This document shows, one piece after another, positions 18,085 through 28,672 of a DNA stretch of 64,000 bases (positions are counted from its first letter, which is position 1; every line of letters begins with the position of its first letter). A program made the translations under genes and the position numbers. The notes below the pieces were generated by a model, which was not told the origin of the DNA, ran no database searches, and saw only the letters and a list, made by a program, of their open reading frames with translations. The DNA is from Marinobacter salexigens (GTDB lineage: Bacteria > Pseudomonadota > Gammaproteobacteria > Pseudomonadales > Oleiphilaceae): positions 744,001 to 808,000 of the forward strand of contig NZ_NIHC01000001.1 of assembly GCF_002806945.1 (NCBI RefSeq), written 5' to 3'.

Positions 18085-19050
18085 TCAGTTGCAAAGCCGC
18101 GCCCGGGCGCTTTCATATTCTTGCTTCAATCTTGATACCAAGGCTTCAACACTGACCACATCGTTGATCTGGCTTACTCCCTGGCCAGCGGACCACACGG
18201 TCTTCCAGGCCTTGGCTTCATCATCCACGGGTTTCAGTTTTTCACCGTAATTGATTTCGCCCGCCTGGTTCAGCTTGTCCATATCAAACCCAGCAGCTTC
18301 CAGGCTTTGTCTCATGAAGCTGGCAGGTATGCCAGAGACGGCTGGCGTATGGATAATGTCACTGGATTCAGATTCGATAATCATGGTGCGGTAGGCATCG
18401 TCTGCCTGGGATTCGGTGGTGTTGATAAAACGCGTACCCATGTAGGAAAGGTCTGCCCCAAGGGCTTGCGCGGCTAATATGTCTTCGCCATGAGAGAGCC
18501 CACCGGCCAGCAAAATGGTGCCATCAAACACTTCGCGGATTTCGTGAACCAATACAAACGGGTTGATGGTGCCGGCATGACCGCCAGCACCTGCAGACAC
18601 TGCAATAATGCCGTCTACTCCGGCCTCGGCGGCTTTGCGGGCGTGCTTCTGGTTGGTTACATCGTGAAAAACCACCCCGCCGTAGCTATGCACGGCTTCT
18701 ACCACTTGGCTCGCAGCCCCAAGCGACGTGATAATCATGGGTACCTGGTGCTTTGCACACAGCTCCAGGTCGGCCTGCCAACGGGGGTTGGAGCGATGCA
18801 CGATCAGGTTGACGGCATAGGGAGCAATCCTGGCTTCCGGGTTTTCTGCTTTCAGTTTTTCAAGGCCCTCGTTCATCTGAATCAGCCACTCTTCAAAGCC
18901 TTCGCTTGTGCGCTGGTTCAGTGCCGGGAAGCTCCCCACAATCCCCTCCCGACAGCATGCAAGCGCCAATTCGGGGCCAGAGATCAGAAACATGGGTGCT
19001 GCGACGAGAGGAAGATTGAGAGAATCCTTGTTAAAGGCGGGCAGTGGCAT
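18085..19050 (-). CDS. nitronate monooxygenase family protein
   Basis: FMN-dependent TIM-barrel protein of 321 residues in the 2-nitropropane dioxygenase family. It shows LVAAPMFLISGPELALACCREGIVGSFPALN at the N-terminus, VSAGAGGHAG, and the GGLSHGEDILAAQALGADLSYMGTRF phosphate-binding region. Such enzymes oxidise nitronates such as propionate-3-nitronate; some relatives act elsewhere, so the substrate is not certain. AGGAGATATC precedes the ATG. It is divergent from the DsbA-like gene. Confidence 0.85.
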   Translation of the reverse strand: MPLPAFNKDSLNLPLVAAPMFLISGPELALACCREGIVGSFPALNQRTSEGFEEWLIQMNEGLEKLKAENPEARIAPYAVNLIVHRSNPRWQADLELCAKHQVPMIITSLGAASQVVEAVHSYGGVVFHDVTNQKHARKAAEAGVDGIIAVSAGAGGHAGTINPFVLVHEIREVFDGTILLAGGLSHGEDILAAQALGADLSYMGTRFINTTESQADDAYRTMIIESESSDIIHTPAVSGIPASFMRQSLEAAGFDMDKLNQAGEINYGEKLKPVDDEAKAWKTVWSAGQGVSQINDVVSVEALVSRLKQEYESARARLCN

Positions 19051-19181
19051 GATATCTCCTTAATTTGTATTGGAACTTATGTAGGATATAGAGGATCTTA
19101 GCTTGCCTGACTGATTGTGGGAATGTTCGCCTGCTAACAACTATCGGGTTACCTCTGAAAAACGACAAAAAGGAGTCAAAA

Positions 19182-19913
19182 ATGGGTGAAGCAAAACGTC
19201 GTAAACAAACCGGTGCGCCACCACCCCGTAAAACCAGTTCGAAAAAGCCCTTGGTTATCGGAGTGAGTGTTCTGGTTCTGGTCGCACTTGTTGTTGGCGT
19301 TTACTTCCTTACCGCAGCTCCGGCACCAACATCGAGTGAATTGCCGGTTGCTGCGCCCAATGCAGAAGCCTTCCCCGCAGAGCTGGATCAATACGGCGTT
19401 TCTGTCGGTGCTGCCGATGCGCCGGTGGTTGTGCGTGAATTTGCAGATTATCAGTGCCCGGCCTGCGGCCTTTTTGCGTCGGCAAGCAAGCGTTTGAAGC
19501 AGGAGTATGTGGAGGCAGGCACTGTTCGCTTCGTGTATTACGATCTACCACTGCAGCAGCATCAAAACGCCTTTCCTGCAGCCCAGGCTGCCCGTTGTGC
19601 AGGCGATCAGGGGGCTTACTGGGAAATGCACGAGCGCCTTTATGAATCACAAACGGAATGGAGCGGCTCCAACGACCCGATTGCAACCTTTACCCGTTAC
19701 GGCAAGGACCTGGGGCTTGAAGAACGCCGGTTGCGCCGTTGCATGACAACCGAGTTACACCGGGAAGTTATTGAAGCGAGCCGTCGTGTTGCCGTGCAGT
19801 TGCGAGTAACCAGCACACCCACCGTACTTGTGGACAACATTCGCCTCACCCGTCCCGGTTGGGGACAACTTTCAGCCGTTGTGGAGCGGGAGCTGTCCAA
19901 GGCTGCAAAGTAG
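19182..19913 (+). CDS. membrane-anchored DsbA-like thioredoxin-fold protein
   Basis: 243 residues. A basic cytoplasmic tail (MGEAKRRKQ) leads to one membrane helix (about 23-44), then a periplasmic thioredoxin fold with CPAC (Cys92/Cys95) and the cis-Pro loop TSTPTVLVDN. It belongs to the DSBA-like thioredoxin_4 group, suited to disulfide oxidation or isomerisation in the periplasm. AAAAGGAG precedes the ATG. No DsbB/VKOR partner is adjacent. Confidence 0.85.
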   Translation: MGEAKRRKQTGAPPPRKTSSKKPLVIGVSVLVLVALVVGVYFLTAAPAPTSSELPVAAPNAEAFPAELDQYGVSVGAADAPVVVREFADYQCPACGLFASASKRLKQEYVEAGTVRFVYYDLPLQQHQNAFPAAQAARCAGDQGAYWEMHERLYESQTEWSGSNDPIATFTRYGKDLGLEERRLRRCMTTELHREVIEASRRVAVQLRVTSTPTVLVDNIRLTRPGWGQLSAVVERELSKAAK

Positions 19914-20053
19914 GTGGTGGTTTCCGGTCGCGGCCAGCCCTGACTTGAACCTGGGCCAGAGTGAGTTAGAATCTTCGCCCTTTCTGGCTTAAACCTTCCA
20001 GATACATTAAACCCATGCTCCGGATTTACGATTCGGCCCGCAGGAGATTTGCT

Positions 20054-21070
20054 ATGAGCAACAATGTTGTTGTGTGCGCGCTTTATAAGTTCGCCGTTCT
20101 GAATGATTACAAAACCCTTCGCCAACCGCTGCTCAGTATCATGCAGACAAACGATGTGCGCGGCACTTTGCTGCTGGCCCGTGAAGGTATTAACGGCACC
20201 ATTGCCGGCAGTCGAAGTGGTATCGATGCAGTTAAAGCCTGGCTTGATGCTGACGAGCGTTTTAGCGGCGTTGATTACAAGGAGTCGTTTGTTGATATTC
20301 AGCCGTTCAAGCGCACAAAGGTGAAGCTGAAGAAAGAGATCGTCACCATGGGTGTTGAGGGCATTGATCCCAAGCGTATCGTGGGTACCTATGTGGAACC
20401 GGCAGACTGGAACGCCTTGATTTCAGACCCAGAGGTTCTTCTGGTCGACACCCGCAACCAGTACGAAGTTGAGATTGGCACCTTTAAGCATGCCATTAAC
20501 CCCGCCACGGATACTTTTCGCGAGTTCCCGGAATACGTTAAGCAAAACCTCGACCCGGCAAAACATAAAAAAGTTGCCATGTTCTGTACTGGCGGTATTC
20601 GTTGTGAAAAATCCACAGCCTACCTGCGAGAGCAAGGTTTTGAGGATGTTTATCACCTCAAAGGCGGCATTCTGAAGTATCTGGAAGATGTGCCGGAAGA
20701 GCAGAGCCTTTGGAAAGGTGAATGTTTTGTATTTGACGATCGGGTTACGGTCAATCATCGTCTTGAGCGCGGCGGCTACGACCAGTGCCATGCTTGCCGT
20801 CGTCCGATTACCGAGGCGGATAAGGAGCACCCGGATTATAAGCAGGGTGTGAGCTGCCATAACTGTATTGATTCTTTGAGCGAAGAACAGAAGGCGCGCT
20901 TTGCGGAGCGGGAACTGCAGATGCGCTTGGCTGAAGAGCGGGGCGAAGCTCATGTAGGGGGTGACGCTGCCCGTGTTATTGCTGAGCGCAAAGCGCGCAA
21001 GAAAATTGAACGGGAGCGCCAAGCCCAAAAAAGCTTGAAAGGTGAGCGCCAAAGCGCACCCGCTCGTTAA
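20054..21070 (+). CDS. trhO: tRNA uridine(34) hydroxylase TrhO
   Basis: Rhodanese-related enzyme of 338 residues that hydroxylates U34 of tRNA to ho5U in an oxygen-dependent step. Features are the N-terminal UPF0176 domain ([15 protein letters not shown]), the rhodanese domain with [11 protein letters not shown] (catalytic Cys about 178), [11 protein letters not shown], and a C-terminal Cys-rich segment ([12 protein letters not shown]). The basic tail ([11 protein letters not shown]) is usual. ATG 20054 follows CAGGAGATTT; an upstream in-frame ATG at 20015 lacks a ribosome site. Confidence 0.93.
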   Translation: MSNNVVVCALYKFAVLNDYKTLRQPLLSIMQTNDVRGTLLLAREGINGTIAGSRSGIDAVKAWLDADERFSGVDYKESFVDIQPFKRTKVKLKKEIVTMGVEGIDPKRIVGTYVEPADWNALISDPEVLLVDTRNQYEVEIGTFKHAINPATDTFREFPEYVKQNLDPAKHKKVAMFCTGGIRCEKSTAYLREQGFEDVYHLKGGILKYLEDVPEEQSLWKGECFVFDDRVTVNHRLERGGYDQCHACRRPITEADKEHPDYKQGVSCHNCIDSLSEEQKARFAERELQMRLAEERGEAHVGGDAARVIAERKARKKIERERQAQKSLKGERQSAPAR

Positions 21071-21112
21071 CATGTGTTAATACGCTTGAGACAACTTTTG
21101 AGGAGTACTTCC

Positions 21113-21862
21113 ATGAGTTTTAAGAAAACCGTTGCCATTATTGCTATTTCGGCTGCACCACTGGCCTACGGCCAAGGTGCCAAAGACTGGCAAGGCGAGG
21201 CAGAACTCGGGGTACTTATCACTTCTGGGAATACAGAAGAAACGAATATCAACGGGCGCTTGGGGCTGGTGCATGAGGTAGACGACTGGCGAAACATGGC
21301 AGATTTCAGCTCCAATTACTCTGAATCTGAAAATAGCGACACAGGTGCAGACCAAACGACGGCCGAGAAGTATAAAGCGGCGCTTGAAACCAACTACAAG
21401 TTTGATGAACGCCAGTACTGGTTTCTGCGCGGCGCCTATGAGAAGGATCGTTTCTCCGGGTATGATTTCGAGTCCACCGCATCCACCGGCTACGGAAATC
21501 GTGTTTGGCAGCGCGGAGAGCGCTCCTTCCTCGATCTGTCGGCGGGCGCCGGTTATCGTTATAACAAACTGGAAACCGTGAATTCCGACGGTGACGATGT
21601 TGAAAAAGAAGCGATTGCGCGGCTGGCGGCTCAGTTCAACTACGCGCTTTCTGAAAATGCGCTGTTTCATCAGAGGCTGAGTACAGAAATCGGATTGGAT
21701 GAGAACAACGTTATCAGTCAGTCCGAGACCGCTATTAAAGCGAATATTATGGGCGATCTCTCCATGAAGGCTGCTTATCGGGTGAAGCATGTATCCGATG
21801 CGCCAGCGGGCGTCGATTCAACGGATACAGAAACATCCCTGTCTCTGTTATACGGCTTCTGA
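21113..21862 (+). CDS. DUF481 outer-membrane protein (YdiY-like)
   Basis: 249 residues with a Sec signal peptide (MSFKKTVAIIAISAAPLAYG). A beta-rich DUF481 domain follows, beginning WQGEAELGVLITSGNTEETNINGRLGL and ending in an aromatic residue (LLYGF), the usual signal for outer-membrane insertion. Alternating polar/apolar strands fit a small beta-barrel. Its role is unknown. ATG 21113 follows GAGGAG, 42 bp after trhO. Confidence 0.85.
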   Translation: MSFKKTVAIIAISAAPLAYGQGAKDWQGEAELGVLITSGNTEETNINGRLGLVHEVDDWRNMADFSSNYSESENSDTGADQTTAEKYKAALETNYKFDERQYWFLRGAYEKDRFSGYDFESTASTGYGNRVWQRGERSFLDLSAGAGYRYNKLETVNSDGDDVEKEAIARLAAQFNYALSENALFHQRLSTEIGLDENNVISQSETAIKANIMGDLSMKAAYRVKHVSDAPAGVDSTDTETSLSLLYGF

Positions 21863-21870
21863 GCTGGTGC

Positions 21871-22818
21871 TTACACCTTGTTCCTGAGCCCTAATCCGTC
21901 AGGGTAGGGGCTCAAGTACTGTTGCAGACGCAGGTAATCGGCCGGCTCCCTGCGCTGCGCCATTCTCAGCAATGTCATGGGCACAATGAGCGGCACTTCG
22001 CCGCGACCGTAGGCTTCAATTTGCTCTGTCAGAACCTTGCGATCCTCGCCTTTCATCGCATCCCGTAAATAGCCCATCAAGTGCTGCATTACGTTTATAT
22101 GGGAGCCCCGGCTTACCTTCTTGGTCATAGCTTCCATGAATCCCTGAATGTAGCGGCCGGCAATAACGTCCAGGGCTTCTGATTTCAGATCGCTCAGCAT
22201 TGGGCCCAGCTGTCGGTAAATTTTCTCTGAGTGAGCCAGCAGCTGAAATTTGTGGCGGGTATGGAATTGGATCAGTGCTTTGGCAGAGAGGTTTTCGCCG
22301 CCAACATTCTGCATCCAGTCGTCATAGGCGAATACCCGCTCGATGAAGTTCTCCCGTAATGCGTCATCGTTCAACCGGCCTTCTTCTTCCACCGGTAGCA
22401 AGGGGTAAGCGCGCATCAGCGCCTCAGCAAACATTCCCTGACCATCCCGCCTGACAACCTGGCCCTCTGGATTATGAATCTTGATGCGTTCCATACCACA
22501 GCTCGGTGATTTGGCCATCAGAATGTAGCCGCGCAGGTCGGCCAGATGCGGAAGAATCCCGTTTGTGAAATCCTGCATGGCGGCGGTGTGGTCGGTAGAC
22601 CCTTTGGCCTCTATCAAGCGAATGCCGTCAGGGTATTCCCGCAAATGAATGGCAGGGCGGGGGACGCCCAGACCGGCTTCCAACTCAGGGCAAATGGGGC
22701 GAAAGTCGAAGTGTTGTGACAGCACTTGCGTGCAGTAGCGTGAATGCTTGTGGCCGCCATCATGGCGAACCTCTTTGCCTAACAAACAGGTACTGATTCC
22801 TACAGGAATACCGCTCAC
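21871..22818 (-). CDS. DUF523-DUF1722 fusion, TudS-like
   Basis: 315 residues. The N-terminal DUF523 domain has three spaced Cys positions (STCLLG, ICPELEAGLG, KSPSCGM), the pattern that holds the [4Fe-4S] cluster of thiouracil desulfidase TudS. The C-terminal half is DUF1722 (YbgA), with KFQLLAHSEKIYRQLGP. TudS removes sulfur from 2-thiouracil; whether the fused form does so is not shown. The start is GTG 22818 (alternative codon). It ends 8 bp from the convergent DUF481 gene. Confidence 0.85.
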   Translation of the reverse strand: MSGIPVGISTCLLGKEVRHDGGHKHSRYCTQVLSQHFDFRPICPELEAGLGVPRPAIHLREYPDGIRLIEAKGSTDHTAAMQDFTNGILPHLADLRGYILMAKSPSCGMERIKIHNPEGQVVRRDGQGMFAEALMRAYPLLPVEEEGRLNDDALRENFIERVFAYDDWMQNVGGENLSAKALIQFHTRHKFQLLAHSEKIYRQLGPMLSDLKSEALDVIAGRYIQGFMEAMTKKVSRGSHINVMQHLMGYLRDAMKGEDRKVLTEQIEAYGRGEVPLIVPMTLLRMAQRREPADYLRLQQYLSPYPDGLGLRNKV

Positions 22819-22968
22819 GTTTTGCCCCGCTGCCTTAGCTTGTGATCGTTGAGTGCTAAAACGGTAGCCTAAGTCTCGTGAGCATTACAGGCAAGCGGTA
22901 GTGCTTAAAATCTTTGGTGGGGCACATCGGGATTGCCTACCAAGGAGGGTTTGGCAGTCAATAAAGCA

Positions 22969-24000
<1,032 letters not shown>

Positions 24001-24042
24001 GACGGCCCCGGTTTCATGTTTGTTTTGTTGTTGTTAGTAGTA

Positions 24043-24063
24043 GGGAGCCTTTATCAGGCTCCC
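24043..24063. other. hairpin in the leader of the DUF6160 gene
   Basis: A perfect 8-bp stem GGGAGCCT / AGGCTCCC with a 5-nt loop. On the minus strand it lies about 42 nt before the DUF6160 start, followed by an A-rich unstructured leader. It could be a 5' stabiliser or the terminator of an unseen transcript. Confidence 0.35.
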
Positions 24064-24211
24064 GGGCCGCAGGGGACAGCGAAACCAATGCAGCGGGAAT
24101 AAAGCTTTGTTACACGTTGTTACGATAGGTAGGAGGCAGCGATATGTCTGTGCGGTTGATCACAGTTGGCGGATTGGCTTGGAGAATGGCCTGCCTGCTG
24201 GGCTGCCGTCT

Positions 24212-24874
24212 CTAACTGGAGCTCAGGGCCTTTTGAATCATAACTTTCTGGTGCTCAGCAAACTCCCGAATCAGAGCCTGCGCCTGCTCCACATCCCGTG
24301 CCAACACAGCCTGCGGAAGGCGCGTAAAAAACTGGCTTGTCTGAGTCAAGCCATGGCGATAACGCTCCGCGCTCAGGTAGTAAGCACGACTAACCGCCGG
24401 TTTGAAGTTTGTAAGCGCCTCGGTGAGATAGGGGTTGCCTACTAAATCACAGCAGGCCTCCATCACCTCAAAACTGGCCTCAACCACCGCCGTAATATCT
24501 GCTGAGGGCGTCTGCATTTGCTTTACCGCTCTAGAGACCACGGCCATTACACGCTCCCTGTCGCTGTCCTGCCAGCGCTCACACAGCCGCACGGCAAGCA
24601 TCATCAGGAGATGCATATAAACGTCGTACAGCTCGGAGGCATGTTCGGCATCCAGCTTTGACGCTGATGCGCCTTTTCTGGGTGTGATCTCCACTAGGTG
24701 CCAGCGCTCAAGGGTATAAAGCGCTTCTTTCACTGACGCTCGGCTGACCTTGAGTTCGGTGGCCAGAGTGGCCTCCTGGATGCGCTTACCAGGCTGTATT
24801 TGCCCGGTCATGATGCGCTCTGCCAGGTAGTTGGCGATCTGCTCCGCCAGGGTGTTAGGCACCTTGAAATCCAT
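24212..24874 (-). CDS. GntR family regulator, FadR/FCD subfamily
   Basis: 220 residues. An N-terminal winged helix (ANYLAERIMTGQIQPGKRIQEATLATELKVSRASVKEALYTLERWHLVEITPRKGASAS) is followed by an all-helical FCD ligand domain. FCD regulators often sense small carboxylates such as lactate or acyl compounds. ATG 24874 was chosen behind AAGAGGG. It is divergent from gloA with a 200-bp gap. The effector is unknown; nearby lactate-related genes make lactate one candidate, by inference only. Confidence 0.85.
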   Translation of the reverse strand: MDFKVPNTLAEQIANYLAERIMTGQIQPGKRIQEATLATELKVSRASVKEALYTLERWHLVEITPRKGASASKLDAEHASELYDVYMHLLMMLAVRLCERWQDSDRERVMAVVSRAVKQMQTPSADITAVVEASFEVMEACCDLVGNPYLTEALTNFKPAVSRAYYLSAERYRHGLTQTSQFFTRLPQAVLARDVEQAQALIREFAEHQKVMIQKALSSS

Positions 24875-25074
24875 AAAGGCCCTCTTGGTAAGTTGTTGTG
24901 GCCGGCGGGCCGGAAATTGGCAGAGTGCCGGCAGGAGAATGTGTGCGGGGGAGTTTAACACACACCATATACAGCCTATGAACTAGCGTACTGTGAGGGG
25001 GGAACCCTTGAAATTCTGATTGAGAGCACACACATATAGACCCTGAATTTTTGAAAGCAAAAAAGGGAAGCTCC

Positions 25075-25623
25075 ATGCCCAAGCACTTTGAACAAGCTCC
25101 CGGTTTGTACGAAGAACCGGTTCCGGAAACGGAAGGCTATGTATTTAACCAGACCATGTTGCGCATCAAAGACCCAGAGCGTTCTATGGATTTTTACACG
25201 CGGGTGTTGGGAATGCGGCTGGTACGCAAGCTGGATTTCCCTGAAATGAAGTTTACGCTTTACTTTCTGGCCTACCTTGATGACCGGCAAGCCGGATATG
25301 TGCCATCAGACGATGCTTACCGAACCACCTATACGTTCGGGCGGGAGGCCATGTTGGAATTGACCCATAACTGGGGCACCGAAAACGACAATGATTTTGC
25401 CTACCATAATGGCAACGATGAGCCCCAGGGCTTCGGTCATATCGGTATCGCCGTGCCAGATGTATACGCGGCCGCAGAGCGTTTCGAAAACCTTGGCGTT
25501 GAGTTCGTCAAGAAGCCTGATGACGGCAAGATGAAAGGGCTGGCGTTTATCAAAGATCCGGATGGCTACTGGATCGAAATCCTGCAGCCCAATATGCTGG
25601 AAAAACAGCGCAAGGATAGCTGA
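25075..25623 (+). CDS. gloA: lactoylglutathione lyase (glyoxalase I), Gln-type
   Basis: 182-residue glyoxalase I converting the methylglyoxal-glutathione hemithioacetal to S-lactoylglutathione. Likely metal ligands are Gln ([10 protein letters not shown]), Glu (MLELTHNWG), His ([11 protein letters not shown]) and Glu (YWIEILQP). Gln in the first position matches the longer zinc-type enzymes of Pseudomonas and eukaryotes. The ATG follows AAGGGAAG. Its stop abuts the convergent EamA gene. The glutathione pathway ends in D-lactate, and lactate-oxidation genes follow. Confidence 0.9.
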   Translation: MPKHFEQAPGLYEEPVPETEGYVFNQTMLRIKDPERSMDFYTRVLGMRLVRKLDFPEMKFTLYFLAYLDDRQAGYVPSDDAYRTTYTFGREAMLELTHNWGTENDNDFAYHNGNDEPQGFGHIGIAVPDVYAAAERFENLGVEFVKKPDDGKMKGLAFIKDPDGYWIEILQPNMLEKQRKDS

Positions 25624-26586
25624 TCAGTTGGATGACCCGGTGTCGCTTTTCGTTGCGGCACCGGGTTTCCCGCCATAGCGCGAGGCCACAACCACTGCGG
25701 CGGTGAGGATAAATGCGCCCGCAATCCCGACCGACCCCAGAATCTCTTCCAGAAAGATCCACGCAAGCAAGGCAACAAACAAGGGTTCCAGCGTAACGAT
25801 GATGCTGGAAAGTGTGGCAGGTGTGGTTTTCATGCCGGCAAAAAAGCTCACATACCCTATGCAAGTGGGCACAATCCCGATAACTGCCACCATCAGCCAA
25901 TGCCGCAGTGTCAGCTCTTCCAGCCCCTCAAAGCCACCCGTGAATACTACCACCGGCAGCAGAATGAGCGCGGCTGTAAAAAAACATATGAAGGCTGTGG
26001 TAAACACGGGCGTGCCGGTTGAACTGTAACGGCTTGTGAGTGTGAAACCGGTGTATACGAATGCAGCCAGAAGCGCCATGAGTATGCCCGCGAGACGCAG
26101 GGTGCCGCTGGTATCCATATCGCTGATAACCAGCATGGAGGTGCCGGCAACTGCGGTAATCAACGCCATTATGGTGATCAGGCTTGGCTTTTCCCCCAGT
26201 AACGGAGCCGCTAGTAGTGCCACCAACACCGGGGGCAGGCACAAGGCGATCAGTGTGGCGATACCGGCGCCCGTAAGATCCACGGCCAGCAGATAGCTGC
26301 CCTGATAGATGGCCTGAAACAAGCCGAGTGCGGCAAGGGGCGCGAGGGACTTTAGCCCCAGTTGCCGCAACGAGCTGCCCGGCGCCTGTGTATCTGCATT
26401 GGTCCTTTGCAATCGAAGCTGCTCTCTGCGCATCAGAATCCAGAAAAACGGCAGGGCCACCGCAAGCCTGAGAAACGCCAGCGTAGTGGCTGGCAAGTCG
26501 GTCTCGGTAAACAGAAACTTTGCAACGATTCCCGTGGTCGCCCAGAGCAGCGCGGCCAGGGCTATTAGCAGGGCACCTCGAATCAT
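25624..26586 (-). CDS. EamA/DMT family transporter
   Basis: 320 residues with about ten hydrophobic segments in two EamA repeats, typical of drug/metabolite exporters. Examples are LLIALAALLWATTGIVAKFLF at the N-terminus and LVALLAWIFLEEILGSVGIAG near the C-terminus. Its ATG overlaps the stop of lutC by 4 bp, so it is the last gene of the lut operon. The substrate is unknown; co-translation suggests a link with lactate or a related acid, but DMT proteins also ride in unrelated operons. Confidence 0.85.
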   Translation of the reverse strand: MIRGALLIALAALLWATTGIVAKFLFTETDLPATTLAFLRLAVALPFFWILMRREQLRLQRTNADTQAPGSSLRQLGLKSLAPLAALGLFQAIYQGSYLLAVDLTGAGIATLIALCLPPVLVALLAAPLLGEKPSLITIMALITAVAGTSMLVISDMDTSGTLRLAGILMALLAAFVYTGFTLTSRYSSTGTPVFTTAFICFFTAALILLPVVVFTGGFEGLEELTLRHWLMVAVIGIVPTCIGYVSFFAGMKTTPATLSSIIVTLEPLFVALLAWIFLEEILGSVGIAGAFILTAAVVVASRYGGKPGAATKSDTGSSN

Positions 26587-27236
26587 TCTATAACCAGTAT
26601 GATCAGCTCTTTGGGACCGTGAACACCGTAAGCCAGAGTTTGTTCAATGTCGGCGGTTTTCGATGGCCCGGAGACTAGCAGAGCGTTTGTTGGCATGCCA
26701 GACGCCCAGTTTTGGGCAAGCATGGCCTCATGGAAGCTCGTATAGAGTTCCGAAGCCTCCAGAATGGCAATATGTATAGGCGGAACCAGGCTCATCAGGC
26801 GGGGCTCGTCGGGTGTTGGCCACAGGATCAAAGACCCCGTTTCGGCAATCCCGCCCCGGGTGGAGGTGATGCTGGCATCGACTTCGTTGAAAAGGTGAGA
26901 TTGCCAGCTGTCGATGGGTTCGTTATAGATCAGCAACTCCGGTAGGCCGTCCTGTTGCGACTCGCGCAATGCCCGGCCAACCTCGTGTTTGGCCGGAATA
27001 AGCAAGCTGCTGGCCCCGCGAGAGGAAAGAATGTCGGCAAGCTGGGTAATCCAGGAGTCTCGCGTGCACCTGTGCACTTCCCCGTGTACGGATTCAATGG
27101 TGCTCTGGAATTGGTCAATCCGCTCGGCTACTGACGACGCCGGTCGCTGCAATACTGAAAAGTCGCGCTCGGGCACGACCAGGTCGCCGCCGCTGCGGTT
27201 TCGCAAGCGTTGTAAAATGATGTCCCGGGAGCTCAT
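26583..27236 (-). CDS. lutC: lactate utilization protein LutC
   Basis: 217-residue LUD-domain (DUF162) protein, third subunit of the LutABC lactate-oxidising complex. It shows SITSTRGGIAETGSLIL, SLVPPIHIAILEASELY, and a conserved C-terminal SGPSKTADIEQTLAYGVHGPKELIILVIE. Its ATG overlaps the lutB stop by 4 bp. Confidence 0.92.
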   Translation of the reverse strand: MSSRDIILQRLRNRSGGDLVVPERDFSVLQRPASSVAERIDQFQSTIESVHGEVHRCTRDSWITQLADILSSRGASSLLIPAKHEVGRALRESQQDGLPELLIYNEPIDSWQSHLFNEVDASITSTRGGIAETGSLILWPTPDEPRLMSLVPPIHIAILEASELYTSFHEAMLAQNWASGMPTNALLVSGPSKTADIEQTLAYGVHGPKELIILVIE

Positions 27237-28672
27237 TGACCGCGCTCCTTCATTCGTTCATGGAGGGTTTTGGCGGCCAGCTTTGGCGCTGTCCGGTATT
27301 TTGTCCAGCTGCCAAGCTGGCCGGGCTGCAGTTTGCGCAATCGTGTGGCCACTGCCGTGCCAAAACGATAGGCGCCCGGCCGGGCATGCATCCAGCTCCA
27401 GCCTTTCCAGACCATGGCTTCCAGAGTGCTGCGTTTCGCACCATGGCCGGGTACTTTGGCGGGGTTCAGCTTGTCGCCATCCACGGACTCCTGGCGCAGG
27501 CGCACCAGCAAATCCGGTATCGGGATCTTAACCGGGCACACTTCACCACAGGCACCGCACAGGCTTGAGGCCGTAGGCAGATGTTGGCCTTCATCCAGGC
27601 CGATCAGGTGCGGCATCAGAATCTTGCCAATAGGGCCGGGGTAGGTGGTGCCATAGGTGTGGCCGCCCACGCGGGTATACACCGGGCAGTGGTTCATGCA
27701 GGCGCCGCAGCGAATGCAGCGCAGGGTATCCAGTAGCTGATCATCCTGATAGATAGACGAGCGGCCATTATCCACCAGTACGAGGTGGACTTCTTCAGGA
27801 CCGTCCAGCTCATCTGGCTTGCGCGGGCCGGAGATCATGTTGAAGTAGGTGGTAATGTGCTGGCCGGTGGCAGACCGGGTTAGCAGGGCGAGAAGCGGCA
27901 CCACATCTTCCAGATTGCCCACAACCTTTTCTATGCCGGTAACGGCAATGTGGCAGGGCGGAACGGTAGTGGTCATGCGGCCATTGCCCTCATTCTCTAC
28001 CAGGCAAAGAGTGCCGGTTTCCGCCACTGCGAAGTTAACGCCAGACACACCGACATCGGCATTCATAAACTTTTCACGCAACTGCTGGCGGGCGCTGGCA
28101 GTGAGATATTCCACATCGTCTGAGCGGTCGGTACCGGTTTTGTTATGCATCAACTCGGAAATTTCACCGGTATTCTTGTGAATCGCGGGCATGATGATAT
28201 GAGAAGGCGTCTCATCGGCGAGTTGGACTATGTATTCTCCCAGGTCCGACTCCAGCGCTTCAATACCGCGTTCTTCAAGGTAATGGTTCAGCTCCATTTC
28301 CTCAGAGACCATGGACTTGCCTTTGATCACCGTTTTGGCGTTTCTTGCCACACAGATGTTCCGCACAATTCGGCAGGCTTCGTCGCCATCAATGGCCCAG
28401 TGGACTTTGATGCCGTTTTCGGTGAGCTTTGTTTCAAGTTGCTCAAGCAAATCTGGCAGGTTGGCCAGTGCTCGCAGGCGGATGTTTGCGCCCAAATCTC
28501 TCAGAGCGTCCAGATCCATGCCCTGAAAGGCGTCCTTGCGCTTGCTGATCAACCCATCCATCGCTCTGCGGAAGTTCTGGCGTATTTTGGGATCGGCAAT
28601 CGCTGCCCGGGCACGGGGGTGAAATTCCTTTACATCAATGTGGTGTGGATGTTCTGAGGGAGGGTGGCTCAT
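27233..28672 (-). CDS. lutB: lactate utilization iron-sulfur protein LutB
   Basis: 479 residues. An N-terminal LUD domain (GVSGVNFAVAETGTLCLVENEGNGRM) is joined to a double [4Fe-4S] ferredoxin region with CIRCGACMNHCPVY and CGACGEVCPVKIP, then a C-terminal helical DUF3390-type tail. It passes electrons from lactate oxidation to the respiratory chain. It overlaps lutA and lutC by 4 bp each, so the three are translationally coupled. Confidence 0.93.
   Translation of the reverse strand: MSHPPSEHPHHIDVKEFHPRARAAIADPKIRQNFRRAMDGLISKRKDAFQGMDLDALRDLGANIRLRALANLPDLLEQLETKLTENGIKVHWAIDGDEACRIVRNICVARNAKTVIKGKSMVSEEMELNHYLEERGIEALESDLGEYIVQLADETPSHIIMPAIHKNTGEISELMHNKTGTDRSDDVEYLTASARQQLREKFMNADVGVSGVNFAVAETGTLCLVENEGNGRMTTTVPPCHIAVTGIEKVVGNLEDVVPLLALLTRSATGQHITTYFNMISGPRKPDELDGPEEVHLVLVDNGRSSIYQDDQLLDTLRCIRCGACMNHCPVYTRVGGHTYGTTYPGPIGKILMPHLIGLDEGQHLPTASSLCGACGEVCPVKIPIPDLLVRLRQESVDGDKLNPAKVPGHGAKRSTLEAMVWKGWSWMHARPGAYRFGTAVATRLRKLQPGQLGSWTKYRTAPKLAAKTLHERMKERGQ

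Noticed and set aside
18490-19101. 203-codon frame opposite nitronate monooxygenase
   Set aside because: Antisense to a clear TIM-barrel enzyme; no domain and no start signal.
20423-21790. Long minus-strand frames (216 and 237 codons) opposite trhO and the DUF481 gene
   Set aside because: Both lie wholly over convincing plus-strand genes and their translations look like reverse-complement shadows.
24001-24016. Six-codon upstream frame (MKPGPS) whose stop overlaps the DUF6160 ATG
   Set aside because: No ribosome site precedes it and so short a frame can arise by chance; not enough to call a leader peptide.
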